DNA of 64,000 bases from Campylobacter sp. MG1 (GTDB taxonomy: Bacteria; Campylobacterota; Campylobacteria; Campylobacterales; Campylobacteraceae), in assembly GCF_026616895.1 (NCBI RefSeq), contig NZ_JANYME010000001.1:1-64000 (forward strand), read 5' to 3'. This document shows, one piece after another, positions 24,262 to 33,055 of this stretch; position 1 is the stretch's first letter, and every line of letters starts with the position of its first letter. The notes under the pieces were generated by a model, which was given only the letters and a program-made list of their open reading frames with translations, was not told where the DNA came from and did not search any database. The position numbers and the translations under genes were made by a program.

Positions 24262-25374
24262 ATGATAATAGGATGTGCTAAAGAAGTAAAAGACCAAGAG
24301 TTTCGTGTTGGTCTAATACCAGTTGATGTTATGGAATATATTAATCATGGACATGAGGTTTTGATTGAAACAGGTGCTGGAGTTGGTATTGATATAAGCG
24401 ATAAAGATTATGAGAAAGCTGGAGCAAAAATAGTAAGTAAAGAAGAATTATTTGAAAAAGCAGGGATGATTATAAAAGTGAAAGAACCTACTCCTGAAGA
24501 ATATAAATTTTTTAGAAAAGGGCAAATTTTATATACATATTTGCACCTTGCTGCTGATGAAAAACTGACAAAAATGTTGTTAGATAAAGAAATAAGCGCT
24601 TTTGCGTATGAAACAATACAAGAAAATAATAAATTACCTTGTTTAGCTCCTATGAGTGCTATTGCAGGGCGTTTAGCTGTTGTTCAAGGTTGTAAATATT
24701 TAGAAAAAACTTATGGTGGTAACGGGATGTTACTTAGTGGTTTAACAGGTGTAAAAAAAGGTAAAGTTGTAATTTTAGGAAGTGGGGTAGTAGGGTTAAA
24801 TGCTGCTCAACTTGCTTTTGGATTAGGTGCTGAAGTAGTGATTTTAGGTAGAAATGCTGAAAGACTTGATTATATTGACCATGTTTTTGATGGCAAAATA
24901 ACTACTCTTTATAGTAATATTGCAAATATTTTAGATAGTATAAAAGATGCTGATGTTATTATAGGAACAGCATTGGTTCCAGGTGCAAAAACGCCTAAAT
25001 TATTAGAGAGAAAGCATTTAAAATATATGAAAAAAGGTGCTGTTATTGTAGATGTTGCGATTGATCAAGGTGGTTGTTTTGAAACAAGTAAAGCTACAAC
25101 GCATTCAAATCCTATCTATGAAGTGGATGGTATTATTCATTATGCTGTCGGTAATATGCCAGGTGCTGTAGCAAAGAGTGCAACTATGGCGTTACTAAAT
25201 GCAACAACTCCTTATGGTTTAAAGATAGCAAATCTTGGAGTAATAGGAGCGATTACTTGTTTTGAAAGTCTTAGATATGGCTTAAATACATATAAGGGAC
25301 ATTGTACTCATGAAGGTGTTGCTAAGGCGTTTAATATTACATATACTGAGCCAAAAACTTTCATAGAACACTGA
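24262..25374 (+). CDS. ald: Alanine dehydrogenase
   Basis: 370 aa from ATG 24262, chosen because AAGGAG is 8 bases upstream and the family starts MIIGCAKEVKDQEFRVGL; the frame is open further upstream, but the sequence there is promoter-like. Interconverts L-alanine and pyruvate with NAD+ and ammonia. Substrate residues include Arg in EFRVGL, Lys in MIIKVKEP (near residue 74) and His in YTYLHLAAD (near 96); the NAD site is VVILGSGVVGLNAA (near 170) and DVAIDQGG (near 268) is the conserved catalytic Asp segment. Single-gene transcript. Confidence 0.93.
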   Translation: MIIGCAKEVKDQEFRVGLIPVDVMEYINHGHEVLIETGAGVGIDISDKDYEKAGAKIVSKEELFEKAGMIIKVKEPTPEEYKFFRKGQILYTYLHLAADEKLTKMLLDKEISAFAYETIQENNKLPCLAPMSAIAGRLAVVQGCKYLEKTYGGNGMLLSGLTGVKKGKVVILGSGVVGLNAAQLAFGLGAEVVILGRNAERLDYIDHVFDGKITTLYSNIANILDSIKDADVIIGTALVPGAKTPKLLERKHLKYMKKGAVIVDVAIDQGGCFETSKATTHSNPIYEVDGIIHYAVGNMPGAVAKSATMALLNATTPYGLKIANLGVIGAITCFESLRYGLNTYKGHCTHEGVAKAFNITYTEPKTFIEH

Positions 25375-25378
25375 AATT

Positions 25379-25404
25379 ATAAGATGATTTTTTAATCATC
25401 TTAT
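25379..25404. terminator. Bidirectional terminator between ald and NYN gene
   Basis: ATAAGATGAT, loop TTTTTA, ATCATCTTAT: 10-bp perfect stem followed by TCATTTTT. It overlaps the stop codon of the convergent NYN gene. Confidence 0.75.
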
Positions 25405-26087
25405 TCATTTTTAATATTTTCTAAACCATAATTATGTAGTAATTTTTTGATATTCAGATTAGTTTTATTTAAATTTGGAAAATAATTATGTAAAGAATCT
25501 TTTTTGTTATTTTTATGCTTATTTTTGAAATTATTAAACAGTACTTGTTTATCAATATCGTAATTTGAATCTAAAACATTAGCTGATAAAAGTTCTAAAA
25601 ATGTATGTAGTAATAATTTTTCATTATAAGTATTAAATTTTTCAAAATCAATTACTATTTTATTAATATTTATTTTCTTTTTATTAGAATTTATATTATT
25701 GGACATTACATTATCTTTTAAATTTATATTTATATTGTTATTACTTAAAATTTCTACATTCATATTTTTATTTTTTGCAAACATAACTAAATCAAAAAAA
25801 TCACCATCACCTGAAAATAATGTTATGTTTTTTAGTCCTAAATTTGTAAAAATTTCTTGGTAGGCATATCTTAGCAATACAAAATCCGCATCGTTTTTCT
25901 TATTTTTTTGATGATAAACTTGTATTGGATGAATTTTATGTTCGTAAAATAGATTTCCATCAAGATTGAATTTACTAAAATCTCCAAATGCGTAAATTTT
26001 AGCTTCCTTATATTTATCTATATTTTTTATAACATAATCAAAATTGACATTTTCTAAGTCTATTAAAACTAAATTTTCATAAAACAT
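25401..26087 (-). CDS. NYN-domain (PIN-like) putative ribonuclease
   Basis: 228 aa. The N-terminal 120 residues form a NYN/PIN-like nuclease domain: NLVLIDLENVN with the first acidic residue, KKNDADFVLLRYAY near residue 65 with two more Asp, and ITLFSGDGDFFDLVMFAK near 89 with the last Asp pair, ending in a MNVEIL strand. This full acidic set suggests metal-dependent RNA cleavage. The C-terminal half is Asn/Lys-rich (SNNNININLKDN) and then helical, ending HNYFPNLNKTNLNIKKLLHN, a likely RNA- or protein-binding part. Follows the hypE-hypA pair on the same strand; no link known. Confidence 0.8.
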   Translation of the reverse strand: MFYENLVLIDLENVNFDYVIKNIDKYKEAKIYAFGDFSKFNLDGNLFYEHKIHPIQVYHQKNKKNDADFVLLRYAYQEIFTNLGLKNITLFSGDGDFFDLVMFAKNKNMNVEILSNNNININLKDNVMSNNINSNKKKININKIVIDFEKFNTYNEKLLLHTFLELLSANVLDSNYDIDKQVLFNNFKNKHKNNKKDSLHNYFPNLNKTNLNIKKLLHNYGLENIKNE

Positions 26088-26117
26088 AATACTTCCTTAT
26101 TAAATAAAAATTAATTT

Positions 26118-26465
26118 TTACATTAATTCTACTCTTTCTAAAATTAATTCTTCTCCAGATACTATATCTAATTTTAAAGAATTACAAAATTTACATTTAA
26201 ATTCATTATTTTCTTGTTTAAAATCATTAGAGCAATCACGACAATGAAGAACTAAATCTTGATGAATAATTTCTAATTTGCAATTATAATAGCTAGAATT
26301 TTTATCAGAAGTAAAAGCAATAAAAGCTTCATTAACATAGTGAGCTTCAACACCTGATAACCTACCTATACTAATGATAACCTTTGTTATTTTATTTGCA
26401 TTATTTTTAATCCTTATTTTTTCACATTCGTTTAATAAATTATTTACTATAGCCATTTCATGCAT
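26118..26465 (-). CDS. hypA: Hydrogenase/urease nickel chaperone HypA
   Basis: 115 aa. Start set at ATG 26465 because HypA must begin MHE, His2 being a nickel ligand; a TTG two codons upstream is not needed. Delivers nickel to the [NiFe]-hydrogenase large subunit. The zinc site is two CxxC pairs, CRDC and CKFC, about 75-95. MHEMAIVNNLLNECEKI and VISIGRLSGVEAHYV are family typical. The start overlaps the hypE stop by one base (TAATG), so translation is coupled. The remaining hyp and hyd genes lie elsewhere. Confidence 0.92.
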   Translation of the reverse strand: MHEMAIVNNLLNECEKIRIKNNANKITKVIISIGRLSGVEAHYVNEAFIAFTSDKNSSYYNCKLEIIHQDLVLHCRDCSNDFKQENNEFKCKFCNSLKLDIVSGEELILERVELM

Positions 26466-27460
26466 TAACAAATCCTTGGTAATAATTCGCCTTTTGGCAT
26501 ATTTAAAATTCTAGCTCCACCATAATTATTATTTAAAATAACTTTAGGATTTTTAGATTTTTTATTAACTACACCTATAATGTTCGCAAATTCATTATAT
26601 TTTTTTAATTCTTTTAATACGCTTTCGCTATCGTTTTTATCAACAATACAAATAAATGTTCCTTCATTTGCTAATTCTAAAGCTTCAAAACCTAATAATT
26701 CACAAAGTCCCATTACTCCATCGTTAATAGCAATAGAGTTTTCTTCTACTATAAATTCAAAACCAGAGCCAATACAAAGTTCGTTTAATACACTAGATAT
26801 ACCACCACGAGTAGCATCTCTTGAACATTTTACATTATATTTTGATATATCTTTAATTTCATTAAATAAACATTTTGCATCGCTTTTGATATCATAATCA
26901 AAGCCTTGTCTAGCAGCCATTACACATGCTCCGTGTCTTCCTATATCACCACTTAAAATTATAATGTCGCCTTCTTGTATTTTTGAAGTAGAAAAATTAG
27001 CTTTAAAACCATTAGCATCTCCTATACAGGTGGTATTTATATAAATTTTATCAGCACTATTTTTAGGAACTACTTTTAAATCTCCACATTTTATTTTGAC
27101 ATTAAATTCTTTCGCAGTATTAGCTAGAGAATTTAAAATTATTTTAAGTTCATTAAGACTAAATCCTTCTTCTAATATTAATCCTAATGTTAAATATTTT
27201 GGCATAGCACCCATCATTAATACATCATTGATTGAACCACAAGCAGCAATTTTTCCTATATTTGCACCATTTATAAAAATTGGGCTTAAAACAAAACTAT
27301 CAGTAGAAAATGCCAATTTTGAAAAACCATCACAAACAGCAGCATCTTCACTAAGTCCTTGAGAGTTATCAGCATAAATTTCTTTTAATACAAAATTATT
27401 TAAAAACTCATTCATTTCAAAGCCACCGCCACCATAGCTAAGCAAAACTTCATCATTCAT
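26465..27460 (-). CDS. hypE: Hydrogenase maturation protein HypE
   Basis: 331 aa PurM/thiamine-monophosphate-kinase-like ATPase. Converts the carbamoyl group, handed over by HypF to its C-terminal Cys, into the thiocyanate that supplies the cyanide ligand of the [NiFe] centre. The end PRIC with terminal Cys331 is intact. Other landmarks: SYGGGGFEMNEFL at the start, DGFSKLAFSTDSFVLSPIFI, NDVLMMGAMPKYLTLGLI, SGDIGRHGACVMAARQG, RDATRGGISSVLNEL. Upstream gene of the hypE-hypA pair here; in C. jejuni these two also close the hyp operon, as I remember. Confidence 0.94.
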   Translation of the reverse strand: MNDEVLLSYGGGGFEMNEFLNNFVLKEIYADNSQGLSEDAAVCDGFSKLAFSTDSFVLSPIFINGANIGKIAACGSINDVLMMGAMPKYLTLGLILEEGFSLNELKIILNSLANTAKEFNVKIKCGDLKVVPKNSADKIYINTTCIGDANGFKANFSTSKIQEGDIIILSGDIGRHGACVMAARQGFDYDIKSDAKCLFNEIKDISKYNVKCSRDATRGGISSVLNELCIGSGFEFIVEENSIAINDGVMGLCELLGFEALELANEGTFICIVDKNDSESVLKELKKYNEFANIIGVVNKKSKNPKVILNNNYGGARILNMPKGELLPRIC

Positions 27461-27568
27461 ATTATTTCCTTTGTTATATTATTAATAGAAAAATAATTAA
27501 TTATAACTATTAATTAGTGAATATTGATATTACACAAAATGTAAGAATAAATTAAATATTTATTTTAT

Positions 27569-28708
27569 TTATCCTAATAATTTTTCTTCTTGGGATTTTA
27601 TAATATTTACTATTGAACGTATATTATCTATTGTGTAAGGTATAGGTAAAAATTCTAGATATTGAATTACATTTTCTATGTTATCAGGTATTTTGTGATT
27701 ATTAAGTATTACTATTATTTTAAAGCAATGAATTTCTTGATTTTTAATTAAGGTATTTAATTCATCATCATTTAATAAATTTAATTGCAATGCATCTATA
27801 AAAATTGCTCTAAAAACACAATTAACTCCATCTTCAATTTTATCTAATAATCCGTGTATGGTTTGATTATGTATGCAACCTATGTTAAAACTTTCTAAAT
27901 TTGATACTATGGTTTTTGCCACATCTTGGTTATTGTGAATTATTAATGTTTGTAGTTTATTGCTAGGTGTTACATCTAGTAAATCAATATTTTTTGCAGT
28001 AACTAAAGGAATGCTTATGCATATTGCATCATTTATTCTTTGAGTTGAGTCTTTTATAACATATTTTGCATCATTTATATTATTTATTATATTTCTAAAT
28101 TTACTAATTTGTTCGCCAATAAATAAATTTTTAGGATTTTTAAAATTTTTGAATAATTCGGTTTTTTTATTATCAAGTATTCCACACAATCCTATATCTA
28201 TCATCAAAATGGTTCTACCTTCAATTAAATTTTCAATTTTAATTTCTATAAAAATAGTTTCGTTTTCAACATTTTGATTAATTAAATCAGTAGCAAGCCA
28301 TATAGCATTTATTATATCAGTGTAGTCACCTAAAAAATATCTTAAAGGTTGTTTTTTATTATTATTTCTATCAAACACCATCATATCTTGCTGAACTAAA
28401 ATTATATTATTTCTTACACTAGCTTCGTAGTTTAAAGTTTTAAAAAAATATAAAAATACTTCTTGCAAATCAAAATATATTGCCAATTTTTCGCTATTTG
28501 TATTATTAATATTTTTATAATTTTTTATATCAAATATGTTTATTTTTTTTGTTTTTAATTTTAACTTTAATACAACTAAATATGCCACTAATAATAATAT
28601 AATCAAGCTTAAAACACTAAAAAGTAAAATTGTATCGCTATTTGAAAAGTCAATTTTATTGTTAGCATATAACATATTTGACATTAAAAACAATATTAAA
28701 TATTTCAT
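27569..28708 (-). CDS. Membrane protein resembling a degenerate histidine kinase with receiver-like tail
   Basis: 379 aa. A short signal-like N-terminus (MKYLILFLMSNMLYANN) is followed by one membrane helix (about residues 27-47). Residues about 70-215 are spaced like a kinase ATPase domain (PLRYFLGDYTDIINAIWLATDL recalls the N-box layout, then ETIFIEIKIENL) but lack the phosphorylated His and the G boxes. Residues about 255-375 have receiver-like strands (LQTLIIHNNQDVAKTIV, VFRAIFIDALQLN, KIIVILNN) without the full acidic triad. Probably a signalling-derived scaffold with no catalysis. It lies 9 bases after queA. Confidence 0.5.
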   Translation of the reverse strand: MKYLILFLMSNMLYANNKIDFSNSDTILLFSVLSLIILLLVAYLVVLKLKLKTKKINIFDIKNYKNINNTNSEKLAIYFDLQEVFLYFFKTLNYEASVRNNIILVQQDMMVFDRNNNKKQPLRYFLGDYTDIINAIWLATDLINQNVENETIFIEIKIENLIEGRTILMIDIGLCGILDNKKTELFKNFKNPKNLFIGEQISKFRNIINNINDAKYVIKDSTQRINDAICISIPLVTAKNIDLLDVTPSNKLQTLIIHNNQDVAKTIVSNLESFNIGCIHNQTIHGLLDKIEDGVNCVFRAIFIDALQLNLLNDDELNTLIKNQEIHCFKIIVILNNHKIPDNIENVIQYLEFLPIPYTIDNIRSIVNIIKSQEEKLLG

Positions 28709-28717
28709 TTTTATCCT

Positions 28718-29728
28718 TTATATTATTAACATAGCGTCGCCATATGAATAAAATTTATATTTTTTATCGATAGCTTCTTTATATATTCGCATAGTTTCAT
28801 CTCTTCCTATAAAACTCGCTACCAACATTATAAGTGTAGACTTAGGTAAATGAAAATTAGTTAATAAATAATTTTGTCTTATAGGTTTATTTAATGGATG
28901 TAAGAATAAATCACATTCTCCATTTTTTTGTTTTGTTCTAGCATAATACTCAATCGTCCTAGTAACTGTAGTCCCCACTCCAAGCAGTGGAATATCACTA
29001 TTTATTAAATTTATAGCTTCATTGCTTAAATTATAATATTCACTATGCATTTTATGTTCTAAAATATTTTCATGCTCTACATTAGCAAATGTCCCAGCTC
29101 CTACATGTAATGTTATATATGCTTGTTTAAAATTTTTTAATTTACTCATTAAGTTTTTAGTAAAATGCAATGAGGCCGTTGGAGCAGCTACAGCACCTAT
29201 ATTTTTTGCAAAAATGCTTTGATAATTTTCTTCATCTTTTTTGTTATCGCTTCTTTTAATATAAGGCGGCAGTGGTGTATGTCCATATTTTTGAGTAAAA
29301 TTTAAAATTTCATTTGTGCTTAGTATTGTATTATTTTTATAAAATTCAACTAGTCTAGTTCCATCATTAAAAACATTTCTTATAATTGCTTTTATATCAC
29401 TAAATATTAATTCATCTAATTCTTTTACTTTACCTCTAATTTGAACTAAAAATTGATTATTTGCTAATATTTTATTAATAAATAATTCTATTTTTGCACC
29501 AGTTGTTTTTTGTCCATAAATTCTAGCTTTAAAAACTTTAGTATCATTAAAAATAATGGCACATTCAGGGAGTATGCTAGGTAACTCATAAAAGTAATGA
29601 TGCTTTATTTCTTGAGTATTTTTATAATATACTAGTAATTTAGCACTATCAGCTGGATCTGCTGGGAATTTTGCAATTAACTCATCATCTAGTTCGTAAT
29701 CATAAGAATTTAAGCTTATATCATTCAT
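28718..29728 (-). CDS. queA: tRNA preQ1 ribosyltransferase-isomerase
   Basis: 336 aa. Transfers and isomerises the ribosyl moiety of SAM onto preQ1 at tRNA position 34, giving epoxyqueuosine. Signature segments: YDYELDDELIAKFPADPADSAKL at the start (split here as YDYELDDELIAKFP and ADPADSAKLLV), IFNDTKVFKARI, AAPTASLHFT near residue 182, LHVGAGTFANVEHE near 210, and the end LTNFHLPKSTLIMLVASFIG. Two bases after tatC on the same strand, so part of a tatB-tatC-queA transcript, an order I also recall from C. jejuni. Confidence 0.93.
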   Translation of the reverse strand: MNDISLNSYDYELDDELIAKFPADPADSAKLLVYYKNTQEIKHHYFYELPSILPECAIIFNDTKVFKARIYGQKTTGAKIELFINKILANNQFLVQIRGKVKELDELIFSDIKAIIRNVFNDGTRLVEFYKNNTILSTNEILNFTQKYGHTPLPPYIKRSDNKKDEENYQSIFAKNIGAVAAPTASLHFTKNLMSKLKNFKQAYITLHVGAGTFANVEHENILEHKMHSEYYNLSNEAINLINSDIPLLGVGTTVTRTIEYYARTKQKNGECDLFLHPLNKPIRQNYLLTNFHLPKSTLIMLVASFIGRDETMRIYKEAIDKKYKFYSYGDAMLII

Positions 29729-29730
29729 TT

Positions 29731-30450
29731 TTAATCATCTTTTTCTGTTGGATTTACTTTTTTTGCTATTAGAATTGAAATTGCATAAAGTCCTATCAAA
29801 GGTATAGCCATTAAAAATTGTGAAAATACATCAGGTGGTGTCATAATTGCAGCAAAAATAAAGATTATGAGTATTGCAACACGAAAATTGTTTAACAATG
29901 TTTTATCATCTACAAGTCCTAATTTTGCTAGAAAAAATATAACCACCGGTAGTTCATATCCAGCACCAAATGCAATTACAAGTTTTGTGAAAAAACTAAC
30001 ATATTCTGCTATACTAGGAAGTGCTTCATAACTTCCAGCTCCAAAATTGATTAAGAAACCAAAAGCAATAGGTGTTACAAAATAATAGCAAAAAGCTGCT
30101 CCTAAAATAAACATAGTTGTAGCACTTATAACAAAAGGAATAACTAGGCGTTTTTCATTTTCATAAAGACCTGGTTCAACAAAACGCCAAAATTGCCAAA
30201 AAATAACAGGTAAAGATACTATAAATCCAGCAAATAATGAAACTTTCATAGCAGTAAAAAATGGTTCTTGAACTTTTGTAAAAATTATTTTTGAACCTTT
30301 TGGCATAACATCAAGTAATGGTTGGCATATAAAATCAAGTATGATATCGTTAATAGAAAAGCAAACAAAAAATGCGACTACAATAGCTACAATGCTTTTA
30401 AATAATCTATTTCTTAATTCAACTAGATGTGGTTTTAATTCTTCAAACAT
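29731..30450 (-). CDS. tatC: Sec-independent translocase subunit TatC
   Basis: 239 aa with six membrane helices. Receptor of twin-arginine signal peptides in the inner membrane. Begins MFEELKPHLVELRNRLFKS, the conserved cytosolic start; FTKVQEPFFTAMKVSLFAG contains the essential Glu region near residue 70-80, and FWQFWRFVEPGLYENEKR is the first cytoplasmic loop signature. Overlaps tatB by 8 bases. MfrA at 6395 is an obvious client. TatA is not in the window. Confidence 0.94.
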   Translation of the reverse strand: MFEELKPHLVELRNRLFKSIVAIVVAFFVCFSINDIILDFICQPLLDVMPKGSKIIFTKVQEPFFTAMKVSLFAGFIVSLPVIFWQFWRFVEPGLYENEKRLVIPFVISATTMFILGAAFCYYFVTPIAFGFLINFGAGSYEALPSIAEYVSFFTKLVIAFGAGYELPVVIFFLAKLGLVDDKTLLNNFRVAILIIFIFAAIMTPPDVFSQFLMAIPLIGLYAISILIAKKVNPTEKDD

Positions 30451-30874
30451 TTTCGCTCTTTTCTTTTAAAAATTGTTCTCGTTTTGAAATATTTTCATTA
30501 ATACTTAAATTCTCATTTTGTTTTTCAGCATTATTTATATCAGTATTATTTATACTATTTATCGTATTATTTATAGCATTATTAGCATCTTTTTCAAAAT
30601 CACTGAGTGTATTTTTTATCTCATCAAATTCTTCAAAGCTAAGTTTTTTTCTAATACTATTATTAGCTTTTTCTATTTCTTCTTTATATTTTCTAGCTTC
30701 ATCTTTTAATTCACTTATATTTATTTCATTTTCTATACTAGCTCTTGCTTCATTTACATGTTTTTTTATAGCTTTTAAAAACTTAGCAACTTCAATGATG
30801 GTACTAGGTAACTTTTCTGGACCTAAAACCAAAACCGCAACTATTAAAATAATTACAATCTCCATTAGACTCAT
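30443..30874 (-). CDS. tatB: Sec-independent translocase subunit TatB
   Basis: 143 aa. One N-terminal membrane helix (residues about 4-20) ending at the Gly-Pro hinge LGPEKLP, followed by the amphipathic helix STIIEVAKFLKAIKKHV and a long charged coiled-coil tail rich in Glu, Lys and Asn. The Glu after the N-terminal hydrophobic start (MSLMEIVII) is the TatB feature that distinguishes it from TatA. First gene of the tatB-tatC-queA unit; the 177 bases upstream to the helicase gene must hold its promoter. Confidence 0.88.
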   Translation of the reverse strand: MSLMEIVIILIVAVLVLGPEKLPSTIIEVAKFLKAIKKHVNEARASIENEINISELKDEARKYKEEIEKANNSIRKKLSFEEFDEIKNTLSDFEKDANNAINNTINSINNTDINNAEKQNENLSINENISKREQFLKEKSENV

Positions 30875-31051
30875 TAAATACTCTTTATCTTTTTTTATTA
30901 ATTTAACTAATTTTTATAAATCATTGTTAAAATTTTAGTTTTCATATAATACAAGTTATTGTAAATGTTTAAAATATTAGAAAATTAAATAATTGAAAAT
31001 TTGAAGTATTGTTATTGCTTAGTAATTTTTTCTAATATCTATTTTATTGTT

Positions 31052-33055
31052 TTAATTTTTCTTACCTTCATCTATAAAAATTGAACGAATAGCATCGTTT
31101 TTATCATCATCATTTTGTTTTTTAGCCCAACTCATGATAAGTTCATTTTTTGCTCTAGTAAGTGCTACATAAAATAATCTTCGCTCTTCATCAATACCAC
31201 CAGCACTTTTACTAAGTTTTAAATTTGGAAATCTTCCTTGTGCTAAATCAATCAAATATACGATATTAAATTCAAGACCTTTACTAGCATGAACAGTTAG
31301 AAGTTGCACTCCTTTTTGATTTTCGTATTCAATATTTAGTATTGTATGTTCATAAAAATCTTTAAAATTATTGAATTTTTTTGAATCATCTAATATATAT
31401 TTACAGTTATTTTTGATATTTTCTATTTTTTGTTCTTTAATTTCACTTATAATTTTTGCCCCTTTAAATGAGCGTTGCATAGCGATATTATTTATAATTA
31501 ATTCAAATATTTTTGAATGAAAAGCATTTTTTATTAAGGTGTAAGCATCACTTATTTTTTCATTTTCTTTTAAAAAAATATACAATTCTTCTAAAAACAT
31601 AATGTTTTCTGCGTTAAGTCCATCTAATAATAAAATTGGATTAAATTTAAAATCAGTTTTTAAATAATTAAAATTATTGTTTTGTTTTTTTTCGTTTATA
31701 GAATTAGCAAATAAACCAAATTTTTCATCATTTTTTGATAAAAAATTATAATTATCCTTTTTAATTGGTCTTAATATCCCATCTATTAAACAACCTTTTC
31801 CTAATTCTAAAAATGCTTTATAAATATTATTTACTTTGGCATTTCCAACGCCTTTAGTCTGTAATAAAATATCTATAAAACTTAAAATATCACTAAATTT
31901 GTTTGTTAAGTTTGCTAGATTAATTAAAGAATTTACTTCCTTTAAATCATAAAAACTACTACCACCTTTTCTTGCGATTTTTAATCCTTTAATTTTTAAA
32001 AATCTTTCTATTCCATCACCACTAGAATTATTCCTATAAATTACAGCGATCTCTTCTTTAGGATTTTGTTTTATTTTTTCACTGATTTCATTTGCTATAA
32101 ATTCATATTGTTCACTTGAAAAATTAAAGCTATGTAATTTTATAGGTGTAGTTTCTTCTTTTCTAGTTACGATTAATTCTTTTGGATATAGTCTTTCGTT
32201 TTTAGTAATAACCCTATTTGCAAATTCTAAAATATTGCTTAGACTTCTATAATTTTTATTTAATGAATAAATTTGAGCGTTTTTATATCTATCTTTAAAA
32301 CTTCCTATTATTTCTATATTTGCCCCATTAAAGGCATAAATACTTTGATCATAATCTCCTACACAAAAAAGAGATTTTTTAGGAATTGCATCTAAAATCG
32401 CACTTTGAAGATTGTTTGTATCCTGATATTCATCTACTAAAACTTCATAAAAGCAACCTTGAAATTCATTTTTAAAAAATGTTAAAGCTTGTAATAATAA
32501 ATCATCAAAATCATAGTAATTATGGGATTTTTTTTGCTCTTCATATTCGCTTAAAACTTTGCAATAAAAATCGCTATTATGTATTTGCCCTTCGTAATTA
32601 TCACATAAATATCCATGAAAATCATCATTAAGACAAGTATTATTAAACATAGAATAAATTTGAGCTAAATACGAATAATCATATAAATCATCTGTTTTAG
32701 GATTATATTTTTCATAAATGCTTTTAAGTAAAATTCTTAATTCATTAGTTTTTTTTAATTGTATATTTTTGTTTTTTTTAAGAAATTCAAGGCTTATAGA
32801 ATGAAAAGTTCCACTAATAATGCCTTTTATACTATTTTTACCAAGTTTTTTTTCAAGTCTTGTTATCATCTCACGAGCGGCTTTATTTGTAAAAGTAAGT
32901 AGCATTATCTCATTTGGTTTTATACCTAAATTTAATAAGTGTTCTATCCTTGCAACTATTGTGCTAGTTTTTCCTGTTCCAGCACTTGCTATTATTAAGT
33001 TTTGACCTATATTAGCTGTTGCAGCTCTATATTGTTCTTCATTTAATTTATTCAA
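31052..33055 (-). CDS. UvrD/PcrA-type superfamily I DNA helicase
   Basis: 667 aa. ATP-driven 3'-5' helicase of the UvrD/Rep/PcrA group. Q motif and motif I LNEEQYRAAT and ASAGTGKT (residues 23-30), LTFTNKAAREM (Ia), VDEYQDTNN (II), GDYDQSIYAFNGAN (III), LNKNYRS (IV), LLTVHASKGLEFNIVYL (V) and VALTRAKNEL (VI) are all present. The likely start is TTG at 33055, whose last two bases form part of the TGA of the sulfatase gene upstream (TTGA); AAGGAAA is seven bases away. So its translation may be coupled to the phase-variable gene before it. Confidence 0.88.
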   Translation of the reverse strand: MNKLNEEQYRAATANIGQNLIIASAGTGKTSTIVARIEHLLNLGIKPNEIMLLTFTNKAAREMITRLEKKLGKNSIKGIISGTFHSISLEFLKKNKNIQLKKTNELRILLKSIYEKYNPKTDDLYDYSYLAQIYSMFNNTCLNDDFHGYLCDNYEGQIHNSDFYCKVLSEYEEQKKSHNYYDFDDLLLQALTFFKNEFQGCFYEVLVDEYQDTNNLQSAILDAIPKKSLFCVGDYDQSIYAFNGANIEIIGSFKDRYKNAQIYSLNKNYRSLSNILEFANRVITKNERLYPKELIVTRKEETTPIKLHSFNFSSEQYEFIANEISEKIKQNPKEEIAVIYRNNSSGDGIERFLKIKGLKIARKGGSSFYDLKEVNSLINLANLTNKFSDILSFIDILLQTKGVGNAKVNNIYKAFLELGKGCLIDGILRPIKKDNYNFLSKNDEKFGLFANSINEKKQNNNFNYLKTDFKFNPILLLDGLNAENIMFLEELYIFLKENEKISDAYTLIKNAFHSKIFELIINNIAMQRSFKGAKIISEIKEQKIENIKNNCKYILDDSKKFNNFKDFYEHTILNIEYENQKGVQLLTVHASKGLEFNIVYLIDLAQGRFPNLKLSKSAGGIDEERRLFYVALTRAKNELIMSWAKKQNDDDKNDAIRSIFIDEGKKN

